From Oryza sativa Japonica Group (taxonomy: Eukaryota; Streptophyta; Magnoliopsida; Poales; Poaceae), in assembly GCF_034140825.1 (NCBI RefSeq), contig NC_089041.1:28533501-28597500 (forward strand): a DNA stretch of 64,000 bases. Direction: 5' to 3'. Position numbers and translations under genes: made by a program. Shown in pieces: positions 35,874 through 46,957 of this stretch. A model generated the notes under the pieces. It saw only the letters and a program-made list of their open reading frames with translations, did not search any database and had not been told where the DNA came from. The stretch's first letter is position 1. Each line of letters begins with the position of its first letter.

Positions 35874-37320
35874 TAGTTGTTATAGTGTAAGTTGTTGCAA
35901 GATAATTTTGTATACTCATGTTGTCTAGTTTTTTTCCTCTAATTTTTTTTGGGGTACATGTATTTTTTTAGTTGATGCAAAGGGTGGGGAATTTTTATTC
36001 GACCATTAATGAAATATTTCATTGTCTAAAACAATTCAACAGATATCTCAAGATTTCAAACGTATTTTGAAGTTGTTTGATTCACGTATATCCACCGGTG
36101 TCAATGAGGTTTAAGTAAGGCTTGAGCAGGCTCCAGTGCCACTGAGTAATTAACTGACCAAAACCAATCAGGACACAGAAATCAACCTGCTAAACCACAT
36201 CAGAAAAAATAACAAATTGAAGGAGACAGCAGAAACAACATGCATATGTTCTTGCCCGCTCAGATTATTTCCTCTGGATATAGATGAATCAATTCTGTCC
36301 ATCTTGCATGAGACTATGTACAGTCATACAGATTATATCTGAAGAACTTGCTAATAATACCGCATCAACATTATTCACGATCGAGCATACGCACCCCGGC
36401 ACTAATCTGCCGAAGACCGGTCAGGATTCGGTGGTTACCAATCTGTCTCGATCGGTTTGGCATTATTCCCAGTGCAGTGTTACCTTGAGCATCTATATCA
36501 TTCTCATGTAATTAACTGGATTCAATAAAACTTCCTTCATCTTAAAAAACCTGGGGAATCTTCAGTTTTGCATCATTCATGATGTCATGATGATGATGAC
36601 TCAATTGGAAGTTTGGAAAAAGTTTTAAGATAAACACAGTAATTCTTCCTGATTCTTTTACGGTTACTCTCTAGACTCCAGTGGATTTATTCTCAGGAGA
36701 TATTTATATCTCTCATCATTCAAGAAAAGATATTTCTGACGAGAACATCTTCAGTTAAAACAAAAAGAAAAGCAGTTACACTTTCACTACTTCCTATAGC
36801 ACATTCGAGCAGTAAAGCCGGTTAAGGAAAACAACTCCAAGTTAAAAGAAGGAAAAGCAGTTAGACTTTCACTTGCTACAGCACATTCAAAGGCTGAGTA
36901 GTAAAAAAGCCAAAAACTCGCATCTTCAGCAACACGCGAAAGAAGAATAAACCATTTAAAAACTCGAAAAATTGAGCCAGACAAAGATATGGTATCGATC
37001 CTCTGCTATGATAATCATCGAAAATTATGGACACGCAGCACTAGAAAGGCCAGTCCTGCAAGAACTATATCCTCAAGCTATCATCTATCCAGCATCAGAT
37101 GCCTCCTGATCTATCCTACCATTATATTCAAACTTATTTGATAAAAAATCTAACTGCAGGAAACCTCCCCAATCAGGGAGAGTGATGATAATATGTAGGC
37201 TGCTCGATTATTCTCCATTGAATATTTGAATGGCTCAACAATCCGGAGGTGTTGCTTTGTGGATCTTTTAGGAAAAAGTTATTCCGATCTCTACACTAAT
37301 TAGAAATACACATGTTGTTT

Positions 37321-37473
37321 AATTATAGACATTAGAATTCAAACCTAGTAAACTCTGCTTCACTAATAGTGCGCTTTTATGTACTTAAAATGGTCCGTTG
37401 AATTATAGATATTAGAATCTAAACCTGGTAAACTCCGCTACACTAATAGTGTGCTATGTACTTAAAAAGGTCC
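37321..37473. repeat. Two diverged tandem copies of about 75-80 bp
   Basis: Copy one, 37321-37397, and copy two, about 37401-37473, both start AATTATAGA, contain CACTAATAGTG and end at TACTTAAAA then GGTCCG. They differ by several substitutions and a small deletion. Confidence 0.8.
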
Positions 37474-38395
37474 GATTGGTGGCTAATAAGCTCGCACCAA
37501 TAAGTTATTACTCAAATTACGTAGTTACATGTATTTCTAATATAACTAGTAGTACTAGCAAATATGATACATTATCACTCACTAGTAATTACTATTATAG
37601 AGCATCTTAAATCTCATCTCATATAAATATGATACGCATAATTATATCAAATCATCATCCCGTTCACATCATTTACACAGTATCTCAACATATATCCATC
37701 TATTATTTCAATAATATTTGTCATAAATTGATCCATACATATCATAGTAAAGCGTGGGTATCATCTAATTACATTAGGTTGAACATTCATATTTCCAACG
37801 ATACTCACTTGGAACATGTTTGAGGATGATTCTAGTTGTTATACCGTCTTTTAAAATCTTCAATCACCCTAAACAGTTTAGATTCTCCCGTAGATATCAA
37901 ATTCTATAAATATGTAACTGTACAATCTAGAAAATAAGCTAGTAAAAACCAAAAGATAAGAAACCCTCTTTCTATATTCTCGTTAGCTGATTACCGATAA
38001 ATTGCTTCTCAATATTTTTGACTCCTTAAGACATTTCTAACCCAATGACTAAGATAGTATTCATAGTATTAAATAAGCAGCCACCTAAAATGAAAAATGA
38101 TGTGACAAGTGAATAAATGAGGAAAGAGAAGAAAACCATGTCTTACATGAGACAGAGTTTCTACACAACATCCAAGACATCATGTGATATAATTTGCATT
38201 AAATTTGAGTATGGAATAGTGGTATTTGCATTGAAAGAGTAGTGTCTAGTATTAGTTTCTTGATGATGTGAAGTTTATGAAAACTGTGTCTAGTGTCATG
38301 GGTTAGGAATGGCCTTATAACAAGTTTCTAGTTCCTGCTTTAACCACCAACTTTCTGCCAAACTTTGGTACTTTAGGTAGTTTTGGAATATTACA

Positions 38396-38424
38396 AGTGG
38401 GTCCCACTCCACCTCTTATACATA
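38396..38424 (+). promoter_or_regulatory. Core promoter of C2 gene 2: TCP palindrome plus TATA-like box
   Basis: AGTGGGTCCCACT (38396-38408) is a 13-bp palindrome around a central T, followed after 7 bases by TTATACATA at 38416. The spacing and the intervening CACCTC match the promoter of C2 gene 1. Confidence 0.6.
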
Positions 38425-38536
38425 CACCTGCATGCTGAAGCTGTGAAGCATACCATCACTCCACTCCATCACCTCCTGCTTGAGCAAGCAAGCAAGCAAT
38501 CGCTGCAGCCAACTGTTCGACCAGAGCGAGTTAGCC

Positions 38537-39469
38537 ATGGCGTACAGAGTTCTTGAGGTGACCCTCCACTCGGCGAGGGACCTGAAGAACGTCAACTTCA
38601 TCTCGCGCATGGAGGTGTACGCGGTGGCGACCATCTCCGGCGACCCGCTGACGCGGCAGTGCACGCCGCCGGACCCCTACGGCGGCCGCCACCCGGCCTG
38701 GAACGCCACGCTCCGCTTCACCGTCCCGCCTACCGCCGCCTCCGCCGCCGGCTGCCTCCACGTCCTCCTCCGCGCCGAGCGCTCCCTCGGCGACCGCGAC
38801 ATCGGCGAGGTCATCATCCCGCTCGCCGACGTCCTCTCCGGCCCCTACGACCTCGGCGCCCGCCCGCCGCAGTTCGCCTCCTACCAGGTCCGCAAGCTCC
38901 ATCGCTCCGAGACCCGCGGCGTGCTCCACCTCTCCTACCGCCTCGGCCCCGTCGTCGCGCCGCAGTCCGTCTTCGCCTACCCGGCGCCGCCGCCGCCGCC
39001 GCCGCAGCTGTTCGAGACCGCTCCTCCCTCGCCGCCTTACGTTCCCCCACCACCGGACGCCTACCTTCGTAAACCGTCGCCGCCGTCTCCACCACCCGCC
39101 AAGCTGTCGCCGCCGCCACCGCCACAGACACAGACACAGCCGCTGGCAAAGCCGCCGGCGCCGGCGACGCCGTCGCGAGCTGGCGGGCACGTGGCGGCGC
39201 TGGCGCCACCTGCGGTGGCGAAGGCCGACAGGCACGTGTCGACGCCGTCACCGGCGAAGGCCGACTGGCAGATGGTGGGCACGCCGACGGCGACGAAAGG
39301 GGCGAGCAAGCATGGCAGCCTGGAGTTCGAGCGGGGGCTCAACGCCGGGCTGGTCGGCGGCGCCATCGGCGGGATGCTGGTCGGCACCGAGATGGTGTCC
39401 GACGCGGCGTTCTACCACGCCGGCTACAGGGCCGGGCTCGCCGACCGCGACGGATGGGCCGTCTACTAA
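38537..39469 (+). CDS. SRC2-like C2-domain protein with proline-rich linker, copy 2 (310 aa)
   Basis: Single exon. The ATG at 38537 is chosen because it gives MAYRVLEVTLHSARDLKNVN, aligning with copy 1; an upstream in-frame ATG at 38480 would add 19 unrelated residues. C2 domain at residues 1 to about 135 (MEVYAVATISGDPLTRQCTP, HPAWNATLRFTVPP, LHVLLRAERSLGDRDIGEVI, GVLHLSYRLGP). A proline-rich linker of some 90 residues (many PPPP, PSPPP and KPSPPSPPP runs) follows. The end is glycine-rich and weakly hydrophobic (GLNAGLVGGAIGGMLVGTEM) and finishes in AFYHAGYRAGLADRDGWAVY. This domain order is that of plant SRC2, a membrane-associated stress protein. AATAAA at 39534 can serve polyadenylation. 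Confidence 0.9.
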   Translation: MAYRVLEVTLHSARDLKNVNFISRMEVYAVATISGDPLTRQCTPPDPYGGRHPAWNATLRFTVPPTAASAAGCLHVLLRAERSLGDRDIGEVIIPLADVLSGPYDLGARPPQFASYQVRKLHRSETRGVLHLSYRLGPVVAPQSVFAYPAPPPPPPQLFETAPPSPPYVPPPPDAYLRKPSPPSPPPAKLSPPPPPQTQTQPLAKPPAPATPSRAGGHVAALAPPAVAKADRHVSTPSPAKADWQMVGTPTATKGASKHGSLEFERGLNAGLVGGAIGGMLVGTEMVSDAAFYHAGYRAGLADRDGWAVY

Positions 39470-40924
39470 ACCGTCGTCGCCATGGCTGCAGGTGCAGCGC
39501 CATGCATGGTCGGTCGGCGAAGATGCTTAGCTGAATAAAAGTCTCTGGTTTTCTTTTTTTGGCCTTTTGAGATTAGCTCAATAAAAGTCGATGAAATTTA
39601 CTTTGGCTGAGAGTTTGTAACTCTTCCTCTTCGGCTAGTGAATTAATCGACTTGTTGTATATATTTTGTTACTGGTTATGATGTAATATATGGCCACGAA
39701 AATCCAAGAACATGACATGCTCATTAGAATGGCTTTTGAGAAATTAAAAAAAAGTTCGAAGAAAATCTTTGAAAAGGAGTCGGGAGTTCCTGCTTTTTTA
39801 TTATGGAAGAAAGAAAAGAGGTAACCCAATTTGTTAAGAAAAATCGGACCCTAAAACTTTATCATTGTACGATTAACTTAAGAAAAACCGGCAAGAATCT
39901 CAATGAAGAAAATAACAGGACTACTCAAAGACGGCATACCACTATAACCTAGCACCCTTAGGACTAAAGTACCGATATAAGTCATCGTTGTCAAGCTTAA
40001 AGTATAGGAGTACAAGCAACTCCGACTTCCTATTACAAACAAAAGCCAACGATCACCTAATGTAGGGAGCGTGCCTAAACTCTAGGACCATGAAAGAAAA
40101 ACCGCAACGACGCATCTAAGAAGGAAAATTTATGGTGCCGGTGACATCGCCTCTAAGGAAGAAAGGAGGGAAATATAAGGTGCCAATAGACGTCGATGTC
40201 AAAGGCTTTCATCCAATATTCTCCCTGCCAACTACACCATTCACAAGTGCCTCCTCTATATCAGGAGGAGTTAAATGTTATCATTACCAAGCTCATCAAC
40301 CCACCCCCATCCATGGTCATGACCTAGTCTCGTTGGATTTGTGCACCGCTCCCGACTGGCTTTCTACAACATTATCGCTGCCACCAACCCGAGCACCAAG
40401 AGTCACTTAGAGCCAGGGAGGGGAGAGTCGAGGCCTTTGCCGTCGCCTTCCTTGCAACCACAGTGGTTTCCGGCACTCTGCTCCGGCGGTGGTGAGACCC
40501 CGGGCGGCAAAATTTAAATTTGAAACAGTAAATTCGATAAATTCGATCAAAATCGGTTCAAATTTCCTGGCTCCCAACCCCGATATCTCACTCCCCCGCC
40601 GTCGTTGTGAACCCTGCTCTGCTGTTCATCAGTTGTAGACAAATTCGGACTCTGTTCCAAAATCCCAGTCGATCAGTTAATCCGAGACAGTTCAGTATAG
40701 TGCCAGCAAAATCAGCTAAACTCCGTATAATAGCAATCGGAAACAGCAAAGCAAGCAAGCAAGCCCGAAATCGACATGCTTACCAACACGAGTTCGAGTC
40801 CACTTCCATGCACGAAGCTATATATACATACATGGATGCATCGAGCTTTTGTTGCCAAAACAACGGAACTTTCCATCGACGATCTTGCTGAGAATTGCTA
40901 GCTCGATCAGCTCCGATCGAGATC
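39470..40924. other. Intergenic stretch between the C2 and PROPPIN genes
   Basis: No gene is supported. The 39900-40500 part has words that look like degraded repeat DNA (for example CACCATTCACAAG and GACGTCGATGTC), but I cannot name a family. The leader of the first PROPPIN gene occupies the last part, with TATATATACATAC near 40820. Confidence 0.4.
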
Positions 40925-41674
40925 ATGATGACGGCAACTACTCCCCCCGCCGTCGCCGTCGCCGGCGAGAGCCCGCCGCCGCTCGTGCACCTCGCATTTA
41001 ACCTCTACTCCACCGGCTTCATCGCCGCGACGGCCACCGGCTTGCGCGTCTTCTCCTGCTTCAGCTCGCCGCTCAACAAGGTGTTCGCCAGGGACGTCGA
41101 GGTGTGCCCGGAGGACGACGGCGGCTGCGGTGGCGGCGGATGGAAGGTGGCGATCGCCGAGATGTTCAACGAGGCGTTCGCCGCCGTCGTGTTCCGGCGG
41201 GAGAAGGGCGGTGGCGGCGGCACCGTCGACAAGATCTGCTTCTGGAGCATCCCGAACGGGCGGATGTACTGCATGCACAAGACGCTGCCGTTCGACGGCG
41301 CCGTGCGCGGGGTCCGGCTGGTGGGGGAGTTCCTGCTCGTCGCCGGCGACGAGAGGGCGGCGCTGTACGAGCTGCCGCACGCCAGCGCGCCGCCGAAGAA
41401 GGTGAAGGTGGTGGAGACGGCGGCGAACCCGCTGGGGCTGGGCGCGGTGGTGCAGCCCGACGGGAACGCGCGGTTCGTGGCCGCCGCGCCGCAGAGGATG
41501 AAGGGGATGGTGCAGGTGCACCGCCTCGCCGAGGACCACGTCTACGTGCGCGCGCACTACTCCTCCCTCGCCGCCATCGCGCTCTCCGCCGACGGCCGCC
41601 TGCTCGCCACCGCCGGCTCCAAGGGCACGCTCGTCCGCATCTTCAGCACCAGCGACGGCAAGCTCCTCCAAGCG
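40925..41674 (+). CDS. PROPPIN (ATG18/WIPI-like) N-terminal exon, probably incomplete gene
   Basis: PROPPINs are seven-bladed WD40-type propellers that bind PI3P and PI(3,5)P2 and act in autophagy. This exon (250 codons, start MMTATTPPAV) carries the first five or so blades: PLVHLAFNLYSTGFIAATAT, GLRVFSCFSSPLNKVFARDV, ICFWSIPNGRMYCM, HYSSLAAIALSADGRLLATA and GSKGTLVRIFSTSDGKLLQA. It ends with a good donor (GCG then GTATGT) in phase 0. I find no matching 3' exons with the lipid-binding FRRG region before the next PROPPIN starts at 42394. Either it is truncated and reads into its intron (43 more codons to a stop at 41776), or it splices to the phase-compatible exon at 43545 of its neighbour. 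An ATG directly follows the first one, at 40928. The intron space contains a MITE. Confidence 0.75.
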
Positions 41675-41728
41675 GTATGTGCATATATATGGCCCTGTGC
41701 TCTGCTTCGTTTTCAACTTTGGAATATA

Positions 41729-41984
41729 CTCCCCCGTTCCAGATCATTAGTCCTTCCTTTTTTATTTTGGTCATAGTTAAACTGCTTTAAATTTATAAAA
41801 AAATAATAATATTTTTAACCTAAAATAAATATATTATAAAATTATATTTAATTATATATTTAATAAAATAAATTTGGTGTTGTAAATATTGCTATATTTA
41901 TTTATTTATTATAAATTTGATTAAATTTGAAGTAGTTTGATTTTAATCAAAGTCGAAACGACTAATAATATGGAATAGTGGGAA
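41729..41984. mobile_element. Stowaway-like MITE after the first PROPPIN exon
   Basis: Begins CTCCCCCGTTCCAGATCATT and ends near AATATGGAATAGTGGGAA, which are drifted inverted ends of the CTCCCTCCGT type. The interior is almost pure A and T. It separates the first PROPPIN exon from the second PROPPIN gene. Confidence 0.55.
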
Positions 41985-42393
41985 TATATCGTATATCTTT
42001 ATTTTTTTCCCCTTAGATTGTTTATTTTTTCAAGTTTCATATTACAGTATTGAAATATGGTTTGCGAATAACTTTACAAGACCGTTTTGTCCTTTATTTT
42101 TGTTAGTTTTTTAAGTATGTGAAATTAATATGGCGTTTGCGAATATGAAAACTTTTTGGGTTAAATTTGCTTTAGTTAACTGATATTTAGTTTTAATGAG
42201 TATACTTACTAAATATGCCTTGTTTGCGAATATTTTGGTTTAGTTTTCGCTAGTTAGTTGATCGGTATGAAAATGGGATACTAACGATCTCTGTGATCGT
42301 TACATTTAATAACCAATATAAAATCTTAACCGGCCACCCACAACTAACTAAATACAAACAACCACGCGCGGCGGCGGCGCACGTCGCTCTGCT

Positions 42394-44176
42394 ATGGCGT
42401 CCCAAAACCCAGGCGACGGCGGCGACGAGCAATCGCCACCGCCGGCTCCTCCGTTTCCGGCGCGCCCCACCTACCTATCCTTCAGCCACGACGCTTCTTG
42501 CTTGATCGCCGCCGACGAAGCCTCCGTCCAATGGCGCTGCTGCGAGACCTTCAAGCTGCGCGGGCTCTACGAGGAGAGCGGGGCCACCGCCGCCGCCGGT
42601 GACATGCGCGACCGGAATCAGTCGACGTGCGCCGTCGTCCGCCGCGCCGGCGCGGGGTTTGAGGTCAGGCGTTTCAGGCCGGGCTCCCTCAACTACAGCT
42701 CGCGCTACGACAGCGTGCGGATCGGCGGCGGCGACGACGACGACGACGTGCGGTCGGTGCACGTCCACGGCGACCGGACCGTCGTCGTGCACGCCGGCCG
42801 CGTGGACGTGTTCGGCCTCGACGACGGGAGGAGGAAGGCGGCGGTGCTGCAGCGGCGGGTGGAGACCGGGGACAACCGGGCCGGCGCCTGCGCCGTGTCG
42901 AGGGGGCCGCCCGGCTCGCCGTTCGCGTTCGCGTGCCCCGGCGTGAACGACGGCAACCTGCGCGTCGAGCGGTGGGTCGGGGGGTTCACGCCGCTGGTCA
43001 TCGGCGCGCACCGCTGGCGTGTCGCGAGCGTCGCCATGTCGTGGGGTGCTAAGCTCGTCGCCACGGCCAGTGTCAAGGGCACCATTGTGCGTGTGTTTCG
43101 CGTCGCCGACGGCGAATTGCTCCAGGAGGTGAGATTGGCGGCGGCGCCGGCGGCTGAAGCAACTGCTAAAAAATCTAAACCCCACAACACTGAAACAAAA
43201 TCTCTAACCAAATTTAGAGCATGCGTAAAATATTTTTCAATATTGTTTTTATGAATTTTAGGTTTTTTATTTATTACATTTGGTTTATTGTTTTGTATTA
43301 TATGCGCAATATCGTTTAATTTAGCTATATTAGGATTGCATTTTTTTATGATACGGAGGGGTATGTTACTGTGTTTAATGTAAACACCTCTTTGTTTAGT
43401 CCATTTCTTGTATTACTATACTATAATTTTTTACATTTTATTGTTCACCAAGTTTTTCTTATTGTTTATATATTACATGCACAATATCATTTTATTTGGT
43501 AACAAATATCATAATGTTAAAAGATGCTTTTCATCCATTTCTAGATGAAAAGAGGCTTCGATAGAGCTGATATCTACAGTATTGTCTTCTCCCCCGATTC
43601 AGAGTGGCTTGCTGTCTCGAGTGATAAAGGAACCGTACATGTTTTTCATATCAATGTTTGTTCGCCATCTTCCTCCAAAACTGGTTGCCAAGATACAACT
43701 CAATCATATGAATCATATGGTGCAAAAGCAATGAAAAAATATGTTTCTTCTATAAAAGGTAATTTTAATTTTGAAACTTGTTTGTTAGCTTTACTTATCG
43801 TAAAAGGTAAATTGTATTTTGAAATTTTTGTGTATTATTTTATTTCTGACTCATTGATGATTTTAATATGCTTTCAGATTTACTTACATTAGGATATTTC
43901 GATCCAGAAAGGTCGGTAGCTCAATTCCATCTATGTGATAATGTAAAATACCTTGTCGCATTTGGTACAAGACCAAATAAAAATATTGTTCTTATAATCG
44001 GTATGGATGGAAGGTGAGTTAAATTATGATAATATTTTCTCAACTTTTTCTTTCTTAGTTTAGATGAAAAAAAATCTGACCTCTAATGTTTGTGCAGTTT
44101 TTACCGGTGTCAGTTTGATCCAGTAAACGGTGGAGAAATGAAACAGCTTGAGTACACGAATTTTTTAAATATGTAG
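42394..44176 (+). CDS. PROPPIN (ATG18/WIPI-like) phosphoinositide-binding protein (387 aa)
   Basis: Four exons: 42394-43128, 43545-43758, 43878-44013 and 44098-44176, joining in frame to 1164 bases. Propeller phrases include PTYLSFSHDASCLIAADEAS, RVDVFGLDDGRRKA, HRWRVASVAMSWGAKLVATA and SVKGTIVRVFRVADGELLQE. Next comes the lipid-site region MKRGFDRADIYSIVFSPDSE, where most family members have F/L-R-R-G. Here the first arginine is lysine. The last blade reads DLLTLGYFDPERSVAQFHL, YLVAFGTRPNKNIVLIIGMD and GSFYRCQFDPVNGGEMKQLE. Blades 2-4 are poorly conserved and exon 1 is extremely GC-rich, while the later exons are AT-rich. It probably acts on autophagosomal or endosomal membranes, but the divergent sequence makes PI3P affinity uncertain. 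Tandem copy of 40925-41674. Confidence 0.85.
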
Positions 44177-46277
44177 GGATGATGATCTGTTCAAAATCAG
44201 AATATGTATTGATATTATCATAGTTGACAGAGAAGTTATCATTTTTTTCACTTGTCTTATTTCGATTTGTAGTTAAAAGATATTTTTGCCTTCATAGATT
44301 TGATTTATTTGTGTATATAGTGTCATCGTATTATTCTCTTTATAGTGTAGTGACACGATAATATACAATAATACTTAGCACACTTGAATCAAACTTAATT
44401 CTCTTAAACTGATTGATTTAATTTTAGTATATATAAGTTCTATTTAAGTTAAAAAAATGATATTTTGAGAATAGAAGAATACTGGGATAACTATGAAACA
44501 TGTAACATGTAGCTTGAACTATGATGTTCTTATTATTACCACTCTCTTCCTCGGGCTTGTTTGTTTGGATATTATTAGTGTATGGCGTCGTGATAGCGGG
44601 CTATTAAAACGTTGACACATGTCAAATCTAGCTCCGAAAGACAAGCAAACAGTCGATTCGCGACGGTTGCCGAGAAAGCGACGATCTATCAAGCGCAACG
44701 CCACGCCTATCAATCCTAAATGGCTACGAAACACAAATATCCCCTTTGATGTGTGCTTGTGTACGTATATGTATGCACAATAATGTTAAACGTGAAAAAC
44801 GTAAATAAATGTTTGTGTTGTACTATGTATCTTCCTAACAACCAGTCGAGTGCAAGTGTGCAACAACCAAGGGGTCATTATTACTGTAGATTAATAATAA
44901 CCGTTCCTATAACAAGATTCGACACGAAAGTGTTCCTCTAAAAAAATCGACACGAAAGAGATCTATAATAACCAAAAAAAAATAGTAATATTAATTGGCG
45001 CCCGCCTCCTAATTTTGCTGGTAAAAAAAATATAAAAATGTTTTTTTCGATTACATGGCAGACGCAGATGCGTGCGCACCATTATGCACGTGACACCACA
45101 CTCGGATCCTACCGATTAAATATGTGGTTTTATGATACTCCATCTTAAATATGTAGTTCTGGGATAAATTTAGTGGTTAATTTGTAGTTTTATGAAACAT
45201 CACCTTAAATCTATAGTTTTGTGATAATTTAGCTAAAATATTATGAAATTTAATCAAAACTTTAACACGGCCAATCAAATAACTAAAAATTTTGTTCATC
45301 AACAACAATAAGCATGTGCTCTTAAAAATATAGGCGTACCAATAGATACACTGATTTTCTGGTAGGATAAAAGGGATGGGAGATGATTTTCTGGTAGGAT
45401 AAAAGGGATGGGAGATTGAGATATAGGAAAATGGATGAAGGGTTAAGATGTACTACACCGAGGTTAGAAGAATGAGTAAGATTAAAAGATACCCTTTAGC
45501 CTTGGGATTTGGAATATTTTAATCCTATAGATAAAATTCCTAGAAAACCTGGAGAATTTCAATACTACAGGAGAAATTCATAAGGTCTTTGAACAAACAT
45601 TTGAATTAAATCATTTCCTTTATAAGTATTCCTATAAAATAGATAATTCCATATAGATTACGGAGAAAAAAATATCTCATGTTTTTTTTTCTTCCTGCAA
45701 ACTTTAAATCATTTTTTTGAACATTCAATATATTGAACATTAAAAGCACAAAACGTGCACTGGAGATACATGATTGTTTTTCCAAAGAGCAGCTTGTAAG
45801 AGTTGCTTTGTAGGATAAGTATTGTCATTACAAGTATGACTAATATTTTGATAATTCAGCACTTCAGATTCAACTTTAAATCGTTGCGTTCCTCATTTGT
45901 GTCAAGTAGAAGTTTCCTTTCTTTTTTTTTAATTTCGTTAGGAATTCAATAAGCATGTTATTCCATTTCTATATTTTCTTCTATTTTATGTTTTTTACAT
46001 GCGTTTTACAGGGTTGCTTAGTGGGTGGGATGTTAACGATTCCGATATGGCACTACCGTTCCGAAACTTGGCGGTACGACGTATTTCACGTAATCCGGTG
46101 GAAAACCAATATATTCCTAACAAATTTCGTGAACTAAAATTTAAACACAAATCCCTAAACTTACTGATACATTAAAAAATCGATCAGCTTCAACGAAATT
46201 TCGGTTGAATCCATCGAAATCAGATCGAAATAGACAGACTCTGATCGACTGCCATTATCCAAACAAAGTCTGATCTA
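44177..46277. other. Intergenic stretch between PROPPIN and NIP7
   Basis: AT-rich, no supported gene. Two exact 32-bp tandem copies lie at 45352-45383 and 45384-45415. A short palindrome (TTCAATATATTGAA) is near 45725. No recognisable transposon protein is present. Confidence 0.5.
45352..45415. repeat. Exact 32-bp tandem duplication
   Basis: Two adjacent identical copies, each beginning TGATTTTCTGGTAGGATAAA, at 45352-45383 and 45384-45415. Confidence 0.9.
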
Positions 46278-46278
46278 G

Positions 46279-46760
46279 GGCTGTCAACGAGCCGAGCTTG
46301 AGTGAGCTCGTCTGCCTAAGCTCGAGCTCGACACAAGCTCGAGCCGAGCTCGAGCCTATTCCACATTCGAGCTTTTAGGCAAGCTCGGTTCGAGCTCGTT
46401 CGAGCTCGAGCTCGGCTACCGAGCTCGGTCATAAGTAGTATAATATATATTTTAATGATAATCTTTTGATAAGTATAATTATTTTCTAGTTAATCACACT
46501 AATAAAAGAGTAGAAAATGATTAAAATAAATATATTATGCTAACACATGCTAATTTATTGTGTAAATAGATACTAATATATATATTTACCTATTAGTTTA
46601 TTATATTAATAAGGTGAGCTCGAGCTCGTCTTGTTAAAGCTCGCGAGCTTTGCTCAGGCTCGGGTTCGGCTCGTTTGAAGCTCGAGCCGAGCTCGAATCA
46701 AGCCTAGAACGAGCCCAAGCTCGAGCTGCTCGCAAGCCGCGAGCTTTTTTTTTGACAGCC
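46279..46760. mobile_element. DNA element rich in GAGCTCG words, upstream of NIP7
   Basis: Perfect inverted 9-bp ends GGCTGTCAA (46279-46287) and TTGACAGCC (46752-46760). Both arms are packed with GCTCG and GAGCTCG words, so large parts of the left 170 bp and right 140 bp can pair; the centre is AT-rich. It ends about 100 bp before the presumed TATA box of NIP7. I could not define a target duplication. Non-autonomous: no coding capacity. Confidence 0.6.
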
Positions 46761-46855
46761 GATCGATTGCCATGCCATCCCACCCACCGTTCGTTGGTTT
46801 GATGATGATCCAACGGCCACCAATTAAAAACCTTGTAGCCAAAAAAGAAAAAAAA

Positions 46856-46864
46856 TTATAAAAA
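46856..46864 (+). promoter_or_regulatory. Possible TATA box of NIP7
   Basis: TTATAAAAA lies about 100 bp before the NIP7 ATG. A following AAAGCCCTAG resembles, but does not exactly match, the telo-box AAACCCTA common in ribosome biogenesis gene promoters. Confidence 0.4.
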
Positions 46865-46957
46865 CCAAGAGGTCGCGCACCCAAAGCCCTAGTCCTCCTC
46901 CATCCCCAAACTCCGCCGCCGCCGCCGTCACCGCCGCTCGCCACCGCCGCGGCCGCC

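Larger units (their letters stand above)
34727..38395. other. Intergenic region between the two C2 genes
   Basis: No gene is supported over 3.7 kb of AT-rich DNA. It holds a foldback element (34835-35051), a Stowaway element (35761-35873) and a two-copy tandem repeat (37321-37473). The rest shows only short open frames with no recognisable protein. Confidence 0.5.

Noticed and set aside
38531-39235. 234-aa and 145-aa minus-strand frames over C2 gene 2
   Set aside because: Arginine/glycine-rich shadows of the proline-rich plus-strand frame.
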